A stretch of 64,000 nucleotides of DNA, from contig NZ_SOYS01000008.1 of NCBI RefSeq assembly GCF_011808225.1, forward strand, positions 148,634 to 212,633, read 5' to 3'. Below the pieces are notes generated by a model. The model did not search any database. It was not told the origin of the DNA and saw nothing but the letters and a program-made list of their open reading frames with translations. Made by a program: the position numbers and the translations under genes. Positions 43,839 to 52,315 of this stretch are shown in pieces. Origin of the DNA: Cedecea colo. Lineage in GTDB: Bacteria > Pseudomonadota > Gammaproteobacteria > Enterobacterales > Enterobacteriaceae. Within the stretch, counting starts at the first letter, position 1. Every line of letters starts with the position of its first letter.

Positions 43839-44577
43839 ATGCACACGGAAGTCACTCTTTCTGGCGCAGTTCTCAACGTACGTTATGGTGATAACGGCCC
43901 ACCGGTCTTGCTACTGCCTGGTCATTCAAACCTGCCGATCAGTCCGATCGCGCATGTTCCTCTAAAAGAGCTAAGGCAAAAGATTGTATTGAGTTGACGA
44001 GTCATCCCGGTTTTGAACAGCTTGCGCTTGTAGGACACGACAGAGGAAGTTATACCGCCGACAGGGCGCCCTGGATTATCCGGACAAAGTACACGCCTTG
44101 CCTTGCTGGATTCTATTCCAGTACCTGAAGCGCTCAACCGTTGTAATGAGAAGTTTGCCCCACTGGTTCTTCTTTGCTCAGCCAGAAAAGCCAGAGCGGG
44201 CTATTCTGGCCGATTCGGACAAAATGGTACGGAGGCCAGCCGGAAACAATGGGCGACGAGGAATATCAGGAATGTCTGCGAGCCATATACGATCCGGCAA
44301 CGGTACACGAGATGATTGAAGATTACCGCGCTGGTTTGTCTATCGATAAAACGCACGAGTTTCACGATCGTCAGTTCGGACGAATAATTGAATGCCCAAC
44401 GCCGTTGCTGATGGTCAAAATATGACGACCCTGAAGATATATACGGCGACATACATCTGAAAAAGCTGGGCGCCTGACGTTTGAGGCAAACCAATCAATA
44501 GCGGTCACCATATGGCCGAAGAAGCACCAGAAGAGGTAGCCGCTGCACTTCAGCGAGTTCTGTTACAGCGCAGTTAG
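43839..44577 (+). pseudogene. Decayed alpha/beta hydrolase (haloacetate dehalogenase-like)
   Basis: The gene starts as MHTEVTLSGAVLNVRYGDNG-PPVLLLPGHSN and then is broken by several frameshifts and stops. Pieces in different frames spell family parts: SHPGFEQLALVGHDRGSYTA (nucleophile elbow region, but Asp where the family nucleophile lies), LDYPDKVHAL, AQPEKPERAIL, GDEEYQECLRAIYDPATVHEMIEDYRAGLSID, and CPTPLLMVK. It ends with EEVAAALQRVLLQRS and a TAG at 44575. There are at least four frame breaks, including one near 43945-43995 with a deletion of the cap region start. It lies just after the pxp operon on the same strand. Not expected to make an active enzyme. Confidence 0.8.
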
Positions 44578-44789
44578 TATAGACAGGCCTCTTGTGTGCA
44601 AATGACTGACCGAATAATAACGGCTAAGCCCCTGTAAACACAGCGAAATACAGCACGCTCTTCGCTCACAGCCGCCTGTCACCTTTAATTGCGCTCTACT
44701 GTAGAAAAGCAGCGGTCAAATTGCGACTACGACACATAAAGATCTTAATACATCCCCGTCTTTTAGCATTTGTTATAACGCTATAACAA

Positions 44790-45068
44790 CCATGCTTATA
44801 TCTTAGACCCGGATCATCCGCCCCCGATCGGCCTTCAAATAGAGCTGGAGATCGTATACTCAGCTGCGTGGAAGCTATTTTATGATCTACTGCTCCATGC
44901 TTTTGGGGTGGGGCAGGTTAAACTCGGTTACGCGCAATATGGCTCCAGTACTGTCAACTTCCTTTCCCTTATGAATATGGGCTTCGGGCTGGCAATTGTT
45001 GCGCAATGCGTATCCGCTTTAAGTTTGATAACGCGACGTATATGCCCGTATAAAAGAAGCAATCCTTA
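44790..45068 (+). pseudogene. Possible remnant of a MIP-family (aquaglyceroporin-like) channel
   Basis: A frame without stops reads IELEIVYSAAWKLFYDLLLH then AFGVGQVKLGYAQYGSSTVNFLSLMNMGFGLAIVAQCVSALS before losing hydrophobicity and stopping at 45068. The G-x-G...VNFLSL...GFGLAI pattern recalls the second helix and following loop of aquaglyceroporins, but the NPA boxes are missing. No start codon or ribosome site is seen. The identification is tentative. Confidence 0.25.
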
Positions 45069-45267
45069 ACTAGCCAGATATAGATAATTTTCCGTAAAGA
45101 TAACGAGAACCAGGCATTTCGCCTGCTCAAACGGATAATCTTGCCTCGTAGCGTGTTCTGACCCGGCCCGGATTAACGCGAGCGGTTCAGAAACGCAACC
45201 TTTGGCGGGCCGTTATTATTTCCTTGAAATTGCTACAAAAAAATATGGCCTCTCCGCCACCGTAACC

Positions 45268-45395
45268 AAACAAAAAGTTTTCTTATGGCGTTATTTCAAA
45301 CAAAAGGTTTGAGTTATTGTGTGACCGCGCTCCCTTTCTGCTCATTTTTTGATTGCTCTCCCGTACGCATTGCCGCTATACAATACAAAAAGTTT
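45268..45395 (+). promoter_or_regulatory. Three-copy motif ACAAAARGTTT upstream of the YheO-type regulator
   Basis: AAACAAAAAGTTT (45268-45280), AAACAAAAGGTTT (45298-45310) and ATACAAAAAGTTT (45383-45395) occur in the 160 bases before the regulator gene. The first two are spaced by 30 bases and have AAAC/GTTT ends; the third lies 28 bases from the start codon. They are candidate operator sites for the regulator itself. Confidence 0.5.
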
Positions 45396-45422
45396 GTTTA
45401 TCTAACTAAATTTTAGGTCGAT

Positions 45423-46094
45423 ATGGAAAGCATTCAAGCGAATTTAGACTTTATCATTCCGATGATGGAAGGGATTGCCGGGCAGTTTGGTGAAAACTGC
45501 GAGGTCGTACTGCACGATCATTCTCAGGGGCTGGAAAGCAGCATTATCGCCATCATTAATGGCCACGTGACCGGACGCAAGGTGGGCGATCCAAGCAGTA
45601 ACCTGGGGCTGGAAGTTTTACGCGGCAGCGATGTAAACGGCGATCGGCACAACTACTTTACCAAAACACGGGAAGGTAAAACGCTGCGTTCTACCTCGGT
45701 CTATCTGCGCAACAGCAGTAAACAGGTGATTGGCGCGCTGTGCATTAACCTTGATATCAGTGAGATTTTGCAGGCTGAAAAAATGCTGAACAAAATGTCT
45801 GGTCGCCTGAATAACGCGCCTACGCTCGCAAAGGAAGTGAACGAAGTTTTTGTTAAAGACGTAAATGAGCTGCTCGACTATTTGATTGCTGAATGCATGA
45901 CATTAATTGATGTACCGGTCAGTAATATGACCCGGCAGGACAAACTTAACGCAATTAAATTTTTCGATGACAAGGGAGTATTTCTTATCAAAAAATCCGG
46001 GGAAAGGATTTGCGAATTTCTTAACATCTCAAAATATACCCTCTATGCCTATCTGGGCGAATTAAGAGGGGAGAACCCGTCTATCGACGGCTAA
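45423..46094 (+). CDS. YheO/DauR-type transcriptional regulator (PAS + HTH)
   Basis: This 223-residue regulator has a YheO-like PAS domain (~5-125: PMMEGIAGQFGENCEVVLHDHSQGLESSIIAIINGHVTGRKVGDP, YLRNSSKQVIGALCINLDIS) and a C-terminal HTH_22 domain (~165-220: DKLNAIKFFDDKGVFLIKKSGERICEFLNISKYTLYAYL). DauR, in the same family, controls D-arginine use in Pseudomonas. Here it precedes a D-amino-acid-type operon on the same strand, 15 bases from the first enzyme gene, so it probably senses that pathway's substrate. Start ATG 45423 follows TTTTAGGTCG. Confidence 0.88.
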   Translation: MESIQANLDFIIPMMEGIAGQFGENCEVVLHDHSQGLESSIIAIINGHVTGRKVGDPSSNLGLEVLRGSDVNGDRHNYFTKTREGKTLRSTSVYLRNSSKQVIGALCINLDISEILQAEKMLNKMSGRLNNAPTLAKEVNEVFVKDVNELLDYLIAECMTLIDVPVSNMTRQDKLNAIKFFDDKGVFLIKKSGERICEFLNISKYTLYAYLGELRGENPSIDG

Positions 46095-46109
46095 CCGTCA
46101 GGAGGAAAC

Positions 46110-47189
46110 ATGCTGACCACACCTTATGTCGCGCTGGATATGGATATCATGGAGAAAAATATTAACACCATGACGTCCGGCCTGGCTCGCAACGGAATTC
46201 AACACTGGCCGCATATCAAGACGCATAAATCCGTGCGTCTGGCAAAGCTGGAACAACAGCTGGGCGCGAGCGGCATCACCTGCGCCAAGCTTGCAGAGGC
46301 TGAAGTAATGGCCGCTGGCGGAATCGACGCTATCCTGCTGGCCTATCCGCTCATTGGCGAAGACAAATGCCGACGCTACGCGGAGCTGGCCCGCAAAATA
46401 ACGGTTCGCACCATCGTTGATAGCCTCCCTGGTGCTGAGGGGCTTTCACGAGAGGCGGTGAAAAACGGCCTGATATTCGATATTGATATCGCTATTGACT
46501 ACGGCGCTCACCGAGAAGGCATTCAGCCTGATGAACTGTTGGATTTCGCTCATAAGGTGGCGGCGCTTCCCGGGCTGCGCGTTAACGGCGTCTTTACGTA
46601 CGCTGGCACCATTTACCAGTACCATACCGAGCAGGATATCCGTCGGGCGGCACGTCAGGAAGCGGAACTGTTAATAAATAGCCGGGACCGACTTAATGCT
46701 AATGGCTTTGAAATTACTAACTTATCCGGCGGCTCGACGCTTTCGTCCTGGTATGCTGAAGAATTACAGGGCATCACGGAATCCCGAGCCGGCAACTTTA
46801 TTTTTGGCGATATGAACGCTATCAACGGCGGTATTTATACAGCGGAAAACTGTGCGCTGACTATTTGTGCGACGGTCGTCAGCATTCCTCTTCCCGGCTA
46901 CGCCACCGTCGATGCAGGCACAAAATCGTTAACCTCTGACCTTTCTGCAACGCCACATTCTTATGGAATGATTCAGGAGTACCCGGAAATAGAGCTGGTA
47001 AAGCTAAACGAAGAACATGGTTATTTACGTTATGACCCACAAAAGTTTTCGCTGACCATTGGCGAACAGATCCACATTATTCCCAATCATTGCTGTGTTG
47101 TCGCTAACCTGGTTGATGAAATATATGCTTTCCGCAATGGAGAATATAGCGAAACCATTACTATCGACGCACGTGGCAAGAGTTTTTAA
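46110..47189 (+). CDS. D-threonine aldolase-like PLP enzyme (alanine racemase fold)
   Basis: This 359-residue fold type III PLP enzyme of the DSD1/D-threonine aldolase family has the PLP lysine in WPHIKTHKSVRLAKLEQQLG (residues 33-52), the segment VNGVFTYAGTIYQYH, the phosphate loop LSGGSTLSSWY, and C-terminal IHIIPNHCCVVANLVDE, where the family's metal ligands (His and Cys) lie. It may split D-3-hydroxy amino acids (e.g. D-threonine) into glycine and an aldehyde, or deaminate D-serine. An excellent ribosome site (AGGAGG) precedes it. Confidence 0.85.
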   Translation: MLTTPYVALDMDIMEKNINTMTSGLARNGIQHWPHIKTHKSVRLAKLEQQLGASGITCAKLAEAEVMAAGGIDAILLAYPLIGEDKCRRYAELARKITVRTIVDSLPGAEGLSREAVKNGLIFDIDIAIDYGAHREGIQPDELLDFAHKVAALPGLRVNGVFTYAGTIYQYHTEQDIRRAARQEAELLINSRDRLNANGFEITNLSGGSTLSSWYAEELQGITESRAGNFIFGDMNAINGGIYTAENCALTICATVVSIPLPGYATVDAGTKSLTSDLSATPHSYGMIQEYPEIELVKLNEEHGYLRYDPQKFSLTIGEQIHIIPNHCCVVANLVDEIYAFRNGEYSETITIDARGKSF

Positions 47190-47207
47190 TTAGCCGGAAT
47201 TACTACT

Positions 47208-48368
47208 ATGAATGATATTCCATTAACTGCCGATGAACGGCAGGAGCTGGTCACGCTTCTTTGTAGCCTGATACAGTATCCGTCGGAAAATCCGCCGGGA
47301 AATGAAAATAGGGTCGCGCTATATATCGCGGACTTATTACGTCGCGAAGGCATTGAGACCGAGATGCAGGAAGTGGCGCCGGGCAGACCAAATGTCATCG
47401 CGCGTCTACAGGGACGCCAGCCGGGCAAACGGCTTATTTTGAATGGACACACTGATGTGGTCCCCTGTGGCGCGGGATGGTCGGTTGAGCCATTCGCTGC
47501 GACGATCGATGGCGATCGCATCATTGGTCGCGGCGCGGCCGATATGAAGTCCGGCGTTGCGGCGATGATCTATGCCGCACTGCTGATTAAGCGTCGCCAG
47601 TATGCGTTTAACGGTGAAATCACTCTGCTTTTTAATGTTGATGAGGAACGTGTCAATCTCGGCATGGAACATTACGTTGCCCAGGGCGTTGAGGCGGATT
47701 ATGCCATCATCGGCGAGCCGACGTCGCTGGAGGTGTGCGTAGCGCATAAAGGGGTCAGCCGCACCCGGCTTACCACCCACGGCACGGCGGGCCATGCGGC
47801 TAAAACCCGTCATCCCGATAGCGCGATTGATAAAATGGCCCAGCTGCTGCCAGAGCTACTGCAGGAGTGCCGGCGGGTAAAACAGCAGCACCATCCGCTG
47901 TTGGGTAACGCATCAATGCTGGTGACAACCATCAACGGCGGCAGCGCGCCGAACGTTGTGCCGCAGTCGTGCACTATTGAAATTGACCGCCGGGTGCTGC
48001 CGGGTGAAGAACGCTGCGACATCAACGATAGTCTACAAACGGCGCTGGCGGAGGCCGGGCTGAACGCGCAGCAGGATTATTCTTTGGAGAATTACCTGTT
48101 TATTCCCGCCTCCTCTATTGACGAGTCGCATCCGCTCGTGGAGGCGGCCTGCCAGTCGGTGGAAGCGATGACCGGCGCGGCGCGTAAGACGATTTTTGAC
48201 GCCACCTGTGAGGCGCCGTTCTTCTCGGTGCGCTGTAATATCCCGACCATTATTATGGGGCCAGGGGATTTAGCGCAGGCCCACGTCAAAGATGAATTTG
48301 TCCGAATTGAAGAGTTACATCATGCCGCGCAAATTTATGCTTCACTGGCATTAACCTTGCTGAAATAA
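47208..48368 (+). CDS. M20-family ArgE/DapE-type deacylase
   Basis: This 386-residue dinuclear zinc hydrolase has the metal-binding motifs LNGHTDVVPCG, GRGAADMKSGVAAMIYA and DEERVNLGMEHYVAQG, the dimerisation domain (~175-290: HKGVSRTRLTTHGTAGHAAKTRHPDSAID) and a C-terminal GPGDLAQAHVKDEFV. It should remove acyl groups from N-acyl amino acids or related amides. It lies in the regulator-aldolase-deacylase-RidA-MFS operon, so it probably frees the amino acid on which the aldolase acts (inference). Confidence 0.88.
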   Translation: MNDIPLTADERQELVTLLCSLIQYPSENPPGNENRVALYIADLLRREGIETEMQEVAPGRPNVIARLQGRQPGKRLILNGHTDVVPCGAGWSVEPFAATIDGDRIIGRGAADMKSGVAAMIYAALLIKRRQYAFNGEITLLFNVDEERVNLGMEHYVAQGVEADYAIIGEPTSLEVCVAHKGVSRTRLTTHGTAGHAAKTRHPDSAIDKMAQLLPELLQECRRVKQQHHPLLGNASMLVTTINGGSAPNVVPQSCTIEIDRRVLPGEERCDINDSLQTALAEAGLNAQQDYSLENYLFIPASSIDESHPLVEAACQSVEAMTGAARKTIFDATCEAPFFSVRCNIPTIIMGPGDLAQAHVKDEFVRIEELHHAAQIYASLALTLLK

Positions 48369-48386
48369 ACTATCAGGAAAAATGTA

Positions 48387-48848
48387 ATGAAAATCGAAGC
48401 TCGATTAGCAGAGCTGGGTATTATGCTCAGCGAGCCTGGCACACCAAAATTTTCATATATACCGATAAAACAGATCGGTAATATATTATATACCTCTGGC
48501 AACGACTGCAGGCTTAATGGTGAATTGATCTATCAGGGAAGCCTGGGCGCGGAGTTATCGCTCGAACAAGGAAAAGAGGCCGCGCGGCAGTGCATCATTA
48601 ATATTCTTTCGTCCCTGAAAGAGCATCTTGGCGATTTGGACCGCATTGTCGGTTGCGTCAAAATGCTGGGATTCGTCCAGAGCGTGAATGAATTTAAAGA
48701 GCAGCCGCTGGTTATTAACAGCGCTTCCGACTTGCTTATAGATATATTTGGCGAGATCGGCAAACACGCGCGCTCCGCCATTGGGACGAATGCCTTACCC
48801 TTTGATACACCTGTAGAAATTGAATTAATTATCGAAGTAAACGCTTAA
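48387..48848 (+). CDS. RidA-family (YjgF/YER057c) protein
   Basis: The 153-residue protein fits the larger RidA subgroup: FSYIPIKQIGNILYTSGNDCRL, GSLGAELSLEQGKEAARQCIINILSSLKEHLGDLDRIVGCVKMLGFVQS, and GKHARSAIGTNALPFDTPVEIELI, with the conserved R of HARSAIG. RidA enzymes hydrolyse reactive enamine/imine products of PLP enzymes. Placed after the PLP-dependent aldolase gene, it probably clears its by-products. It starts 18 bases after the deacylase stop. Confidence 0.9.
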   Translation: MKIEARLAELGIMLSEPGTPKFSYIPIKQIGNILYTSGNDCRLNGELIYQGSLGAELSLEQGKEAARQCIINILSSLKEHLGDLDRIVGCVKMLGFVQSVNEFKEQPLVINSASDLLIDIFGEIGKHARSAIGTNALPFDTPVEIELIIEVNA

Positions 48849-48889
48849 TTTTATTGCTACCTCCGGAATTAACCATCCGGGCTTCTGTC

Positions 48890-48918
48890 ACGCCATTATT
48901 TCAGTGAAATAGTGGCGT
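48890..48918 (+). terminator. Strong hairpin between ridA-like and MFS genes
   Basis: ACGCCA-T-TATTTCA-G-TGAAATA-G-TGGCGT forms a nearly perfect stem of 13-14 pairs with almost no loop, followed by ATATAACC. It lacks a good T-run and may lower or stabilise downstream expression more than end it. Confidence 0.5.
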
Positions 48919-48943
48919 ATATAACCTTTCAAAAGGATAATAT

Positions 48944-50227
48944 ATGTCCAGTCAAGCAAGCTCTCGCCTGAAGCGTTTGCAAATTATGGCATTATTGTTT
49001 TTGCTCGTGGCGGGTATTATTAATTTTCTCGACAGAACATCTCTTTCCATTGCTAATACCACTATTCGTGAGGAGATGGGATTATCGGCGACGGAAATGG
49101 GGCTTTTGTTGTCGGTATTTTCCTTCGGCTATGCGCTTTGCCAGCTTCCTATTGGGATGGTGATGGAGCGATTCGGCGTAAAGAAAGTTTACGGATTCGG
49201 CATTTTCCTCTGGTCCATAGCCCAGACAGCGCTAGGGTTTGTCGGCTCATTTAGCCAGATGATTGTCGCACGTGTCGTTTTAGGGATCGGGGAAGCGCCT
49301 CATCTGCCTACCGGCGTTAAGGTCGTCAATGACTGGTATAACATTCGCAAACGCGGCGTACCAATGGGCATTGTTAACATGTCATCCACGCTGGCTCAGG
49401 CCCTGGCACCGCCGTTGCTGATTGCCATGATGCTGGCTTTTGGCTGGAGGATGATGTTCATCATCATTGGCGTAAGCGGGATTGTGCTTTCCATTCTGTG
49501 GTTTGTTTTCTACCGTAATCGCGAAAACGCCGGGCTGTCGGCGGAAGATATCCAATATCTTGAAGAGGAGACGCCCCCTTCCAGCAATGCCAAAGTGTCG
49601 TTGAAAGACTGGGCGGGTTTATTTAAACAAAAATCGATGTGGGGAATGATCGTTGGTTTTAACGGTGTAGGTTACATGGTCTGGCTGTTCCTGACCTGGC
49701 TACCTTCATACCTCGAAATGTCCCGCGGTTTAAGCCTGCAAAAAACGGGTTGGGTAGCAGCGATTCCCTTCCTCTTCGGCGCAGCGGGTATGCTGGTAAA
49801 TGGCATCGTGGCCGATTGGGTAATGAAGCGCGGCGCGGATAAAATGAAGAGCCGGAAATGGATGATCTGTCTGGGACTGCTGTGCGCCGCAGGTTTTACG
49901 CTACCGGCAGCCTATACAGAAAGCACCTTTATGGCCGTTGCCTGCATCAGTATGGCGCTTTTCTCCATCCATTTTGCAGGCACCTCGGCCTGGGGCCTAA
50001 TTCTGGTATCAGTTCCTTCCAGACTCATCACTTCCGTGAGCGGTATCCAGAATTTCGGCGGCTTTATAGGCGGCTCATTCGCGCCGATCGTTACCGGCAT
50101 GATCCTCGATAACACGGGTTCCTTTACCCTCGCGCTGGTGGCCTCTTCAGTCATCGCCTTTATGGCTTCACTGGTTTATTTCTTTATGGTTAACAAACCA
50201 ATTGTCGACCCTTCAGCAGCAGAGTGA
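48944..50227 (+). CDS. MFS transporter, anion:cation symporter family
   Basis: The 427-residue inner-membrane carrier has 12 predicted helices in two halves with a cytoplasmic loop near residues 185-220. ACS-family features include IINFLDRTSLSIANTTIREEMGLSATEMGLLLSVFSFGYALCQLPIGMVMERFGVKKVYGFGI and GIGEAPHLPTGVKVVNDWY. It should import an organic anion, probably the N-acyl or hydroxy amino acid handled by the operon before it. A good AAAGGA site precedes the ATG. Confidence 0.9.
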   Translation: MSSQASSRLKRLQIMALLFLLVAGIINFLDRTSLSIANTTIREEMGLSATEMGLLLSVFSFGYALCQLPIGMVMERFGVKKVYGFGIFLWSIAQTALGFVGSFSQMIVARVVLGIGEAPHLPTGVKVVNDWYNIRKRGVPMGIVNMSSTLAQALAPPLLIAMMLAFGWRMMFIIIGVSGIVLSILWFVFYRNRENAGLSAEDIQYLEEETPPSSNAKVSLKDWAGLFKQKSMWGMIVGFNGVGYMVWLFLTWLPSYLEMSRGLSLQKTGWVAAIPFLFGAAGMLVNGIVADWVMKRGADKMKSRKWMICLGLLCAAGFTLPAAYTESTFMAVACISMALFSIHFAGTSAWGLILVSVPSRLITSVSGIQNFGGFIGGSFAPIVTGMILDNTGSFTLALVASSVIAFMASLVYFFMVNKPIVDPSAAE

Positions 50228-50235
50228 TGATAAAA

Positions 50236-50252
50236 AGGGGGCATCGCCCCCT
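50236..50252. terminator. Hairpin after the MFS gene
   Basis: AGGGGGC-ATC-GCCCCCT is a perfect 7-bp GC stem 9 bases after the MFS stop. It is preceded by AAAAA and not followed by T residues, so it would be a better terminator for leftward transcripts. Confidence 0.5.
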
Positions 50253-50647
50253 GATATCACGATCTTTAAGCAATGTTCTAACACTGTAGTAGCGCGATAT
50301 ATAAAGACTTATTTCCTGTTGGGCTTCGTTTTTACCCGGATAACCATTTGCGGGAACCCTACCAGGCCACAAAAACCTCAAGATGCCTCTACAGACAAAT
50401 CACTGAATACAGTCAATAGCAGAGATATACTTGCGTTCCTGGCCGGAGATTGTACTCAGATATTATAAAAAACGAGTTTTCACACAGCCCAGGCACAAAG
50501 CCGCCTATCAGATCGGCTATGAGCCAGTACAAATAATTAAATTAAAATATTCTCGCCTGGGGCATTTCAGTGAACGCCCCAGCGGCTTAGCTTAAAAATT
50601 TTATCCCTTGCTTTGCTAAATGTTTCTGGGGTTGAACAAAAGTTTGC
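50253..50647. other. Gap between MFS gene and yaiL
   Basis: About 395 bases without an intact gene. An AraC fragment occupies 50494-50595, and a CTGGGGC...GCCCCAG hairpin (about 50557-50583) overlaps it and may end yaiL transcription, which arrives from the right. Confidence 0.5.
50494..50595 (+). pseudogene. C-terminal fragment of an AraC-family regulator
   Basis: The frame reads HKAAYQIGYEPVQIIKLKYS then RLGHFSERPSGLA before TAA. The pattern A-x-x-(V/I)GY(E)...(K/E)YSR(L)FG matches the second helix-turn-helix of AraC regulators, with substitutions in the usually strict SQFSREY part. There is no start and the N-terminal part is gone, so it is a relic. Confidence 0.45.
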
Positions 50648-51187
50648 TTACCACATCAAATCATCAGGCACGACAAAATCGGCGTACGGATCGTCTTCGT
50701 CCTTCGCTTCCTGGCTAAGCTCGCAGTTTAAGACAATGCTGCTCGCATCACGCTGTGCGATTTTATCGGCTACGCTGGCGGGGATAATTGCGTATTCACC
50801 TTCAGCGTTGTTATCCGTAACCAGACGGGCAATCGCCAGACGACCGTTAATCAACTGCGATTGCGTCGGCTTATCCACATATATTTTTTTAATGAGATTA
50901 TTATCGGTGAAGTTATAGCCAATATCGCCATGAGAAATAACGATCCTGTTCATTTCAATCAGCTGTTTTACCTGAGCTTTATATTCCCTGGCTAAGGCAG
51001 CCTGCTTTTGTTGTTCACTTAACTGTTTATCGCGTTCGATTTGCGCTTTTTTATTGGCTTCCACCGCTTCTCTCGCCTCACGAGCCTGAACGCGTGACTT
51101 TTTAGCTGTTTTTTGCACCTTAGCCATCTTTTTACTGCTGACTAATCCAGCTTTGAGCATCTGCTCTTGTAACGTTAGTTTTGTCAT
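50648..51187 (-). CDS. yaiL: YaiL, DUF2058 nucleoprotein-like
   Basis: A 179-residue protein matching E. coli YaiL in length and sequence. A highly charged helical N-terminal half (residues ~15-85, KKMAKVQKTAKKSRVQAREAREAVEANKK) is followed by the DUF2058 core (ISHGDIGYNFTDNNLIKKIYVD, GEYAIIPASVADKIAQRDASSI) and the tail DEDDPYADFVVPDDLMW. It is described as polynucleotide-associated; its role is unknown. It forms the last core gene before the T6SS locus. In K-12 yaiL lies near frmA, far from this region. Confidence 0.93.
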   Translation of the reverse strand: MTKLTLQEQMLKAGLVSSKKMAKVQKTAKKSRVQAREAREAVEANKKAQIERDKQLSEQQKQAALAREYKAQVKQLIEMNRIVISHGDIGYNFTDNNLIKKIYVDKPTQSQLINGRLAIARLVTDNNAEGEYAIIPASVADKIAQRDASSIVLNCELSQEAKDEDDPYADFVVPDDLMW

Positions 51188-51779
51188 GTTTTTTAAGGCC
51201 GATTAAATAGTTCACAGGATTATACCTGTAACATCCGAGGCTGTGCCAGATTGTGCGGGCCGGGCTTGCAGGATTTACGACACTGAAACGGAACCTGGCG
51301 TGCCCTTGTCGCATTGCGTATCGTACAGCAAGATGGTAAGACGCTCTCCTCTCTGGCAACCCATACTTGCTTGCCGAGCTGGCTCAGTACAGAAGCAGCG
51401 TCGATTTCCCCTTTCGGTTGCTGCCGATATTGATATTCCTCTTTCTCCTCCTGTCACTCTGCAGCCATGTCCTTGATGATGAATGGGCATTTTTGAAGTT
51501 CAAACATTGCCTTAAATCAACTTTTGATCATTTTTTTAACAAGGCTCCGCAAATTTTAACCTCTTCGATATAAACGTCCGTTTTTGTGTTGGTTCTGGTT
51601 CATTTTCCTGGGGTTGCAGTGCTATTCGCTATTAACATTTAGTGGAAAATTCTTATTACTTATTAAGTTTAAGCTTAAAGATTGGTAAGTTTGATCTATT
51701 GCCGATCATTATTCTATTATCGCGTGTAAATAACTGTAGTGTGAAAAGTGTGCACAGCGATAAACCGAGGGATGATGAG
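51188..51779. other. Region between yaiL and the T6SS locus
   Basis: These 592 bases hold the yaiL promoter on the left and, on the right, an AT-rich leader (51500-51779) that should include the T6SS promoter. Frames of 60-80 codons exist (for example 51367-51573, with one hydrophobic segment) but have no ribosome site or known relative, so I do not call them. I see no Fur or sigma-54 site. Confidence 0.5.
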
Positions 51780-52277
51780 ATGGCTGACAGTTTCCAGAAT
51801 GAAGTGCCGAAGGCACGTATTAATCTAAAACTTGACCTGCATACGGGTGGAGCAAGCAAGAAAACCGAACTCCCCCTGAAATTACTTATTGCGGGCGATC
51901 TCAGTAATGGCCAGGAGTCCGCACCATTATCAGAGCGTAAAAAAGTTAATCTGAACAAAAATAATTTTGACTCAGTGCTTTCTGAATATTCCCCAAAAGT
52001 AAATCTTACCGTTAAAAATACCCTTGCTGGTGACGGTAGCGAAGACAATATCAGTCTGGCATTCCGGAGCATGAAGGACTTCACCCCTGAGCAGGTCTCC
52101 CGGCAAATACCCCAGCTGAAGGCCATGCTTTCCATGCGTAATTTGCTTCGTGATTTAAAGGCAAACCTGCTGGATAACCAGGCTTTCCGAAAAGAGCTGG
52201 AAAAAATTCTGCTGGACCCGGCATTAAGCGCAGAACTCAGAGCCGAACTCTCAGCCCTGGCACCTAAACAGCCTTAA
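51780..52277 (+). CDS. tssB: T6SS contractile sheath small subunit TssB
   Basis: This 165-residue protein is started at ATG 51780 (MADSFQNEVPKARINLKLDL), preceded by GAGG; the open frame begins 46 codons earlier without homology. Family marks are PKARINLKLDLHTGG, LPLKLLIAGDLS, KKVNLNKNNFDSVLSEYSPKVNLTVKN, and a C-terminal helix that pairs with TssC. TssB and TssC polymerise into the sheath that contracts to fire the Hcp tube. First gene of the T6SS locus; tssC follows after 38 bases. Confidence 0.94.
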   Translation: MADSFQNEVPKARINLKLDLHTGGASKKTELPLKLLIAGDLSNGQESAPLSERKKVNLNKNNFDSVLSEYSPKVNLTVKNTLAGDGSEDNISLAFRSMKDFTPEQVSRQIPQLKAMLSMRNLLRDLKANLLDNQAFRKELEKILLDPALSAELRAELSALAPKQP

Positions 52278-52315
52278 CCCTCTCGAAGTCATAACGGATT
52301 AATTAAGGAATGCTC

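Larger units (their letters stand above)
44578..45422. other. Gene-poor decayed region before the YheO-type regulator
   Basis: About 845 bases without an intact gene. A possible channel remnant lies at 44790-45068, listed separately. The right end holds a three-copy motif and the promoter of the downstream regulator. The rest shows no recognisable feature. Confidence 0.6.

Noticed and set aside
51367..51573. 68-codon frame with one hydrophobic segment before tssB
   Set aside because: No ribosome site, no homology, and it lies in the leader region; too weak to call a gene.
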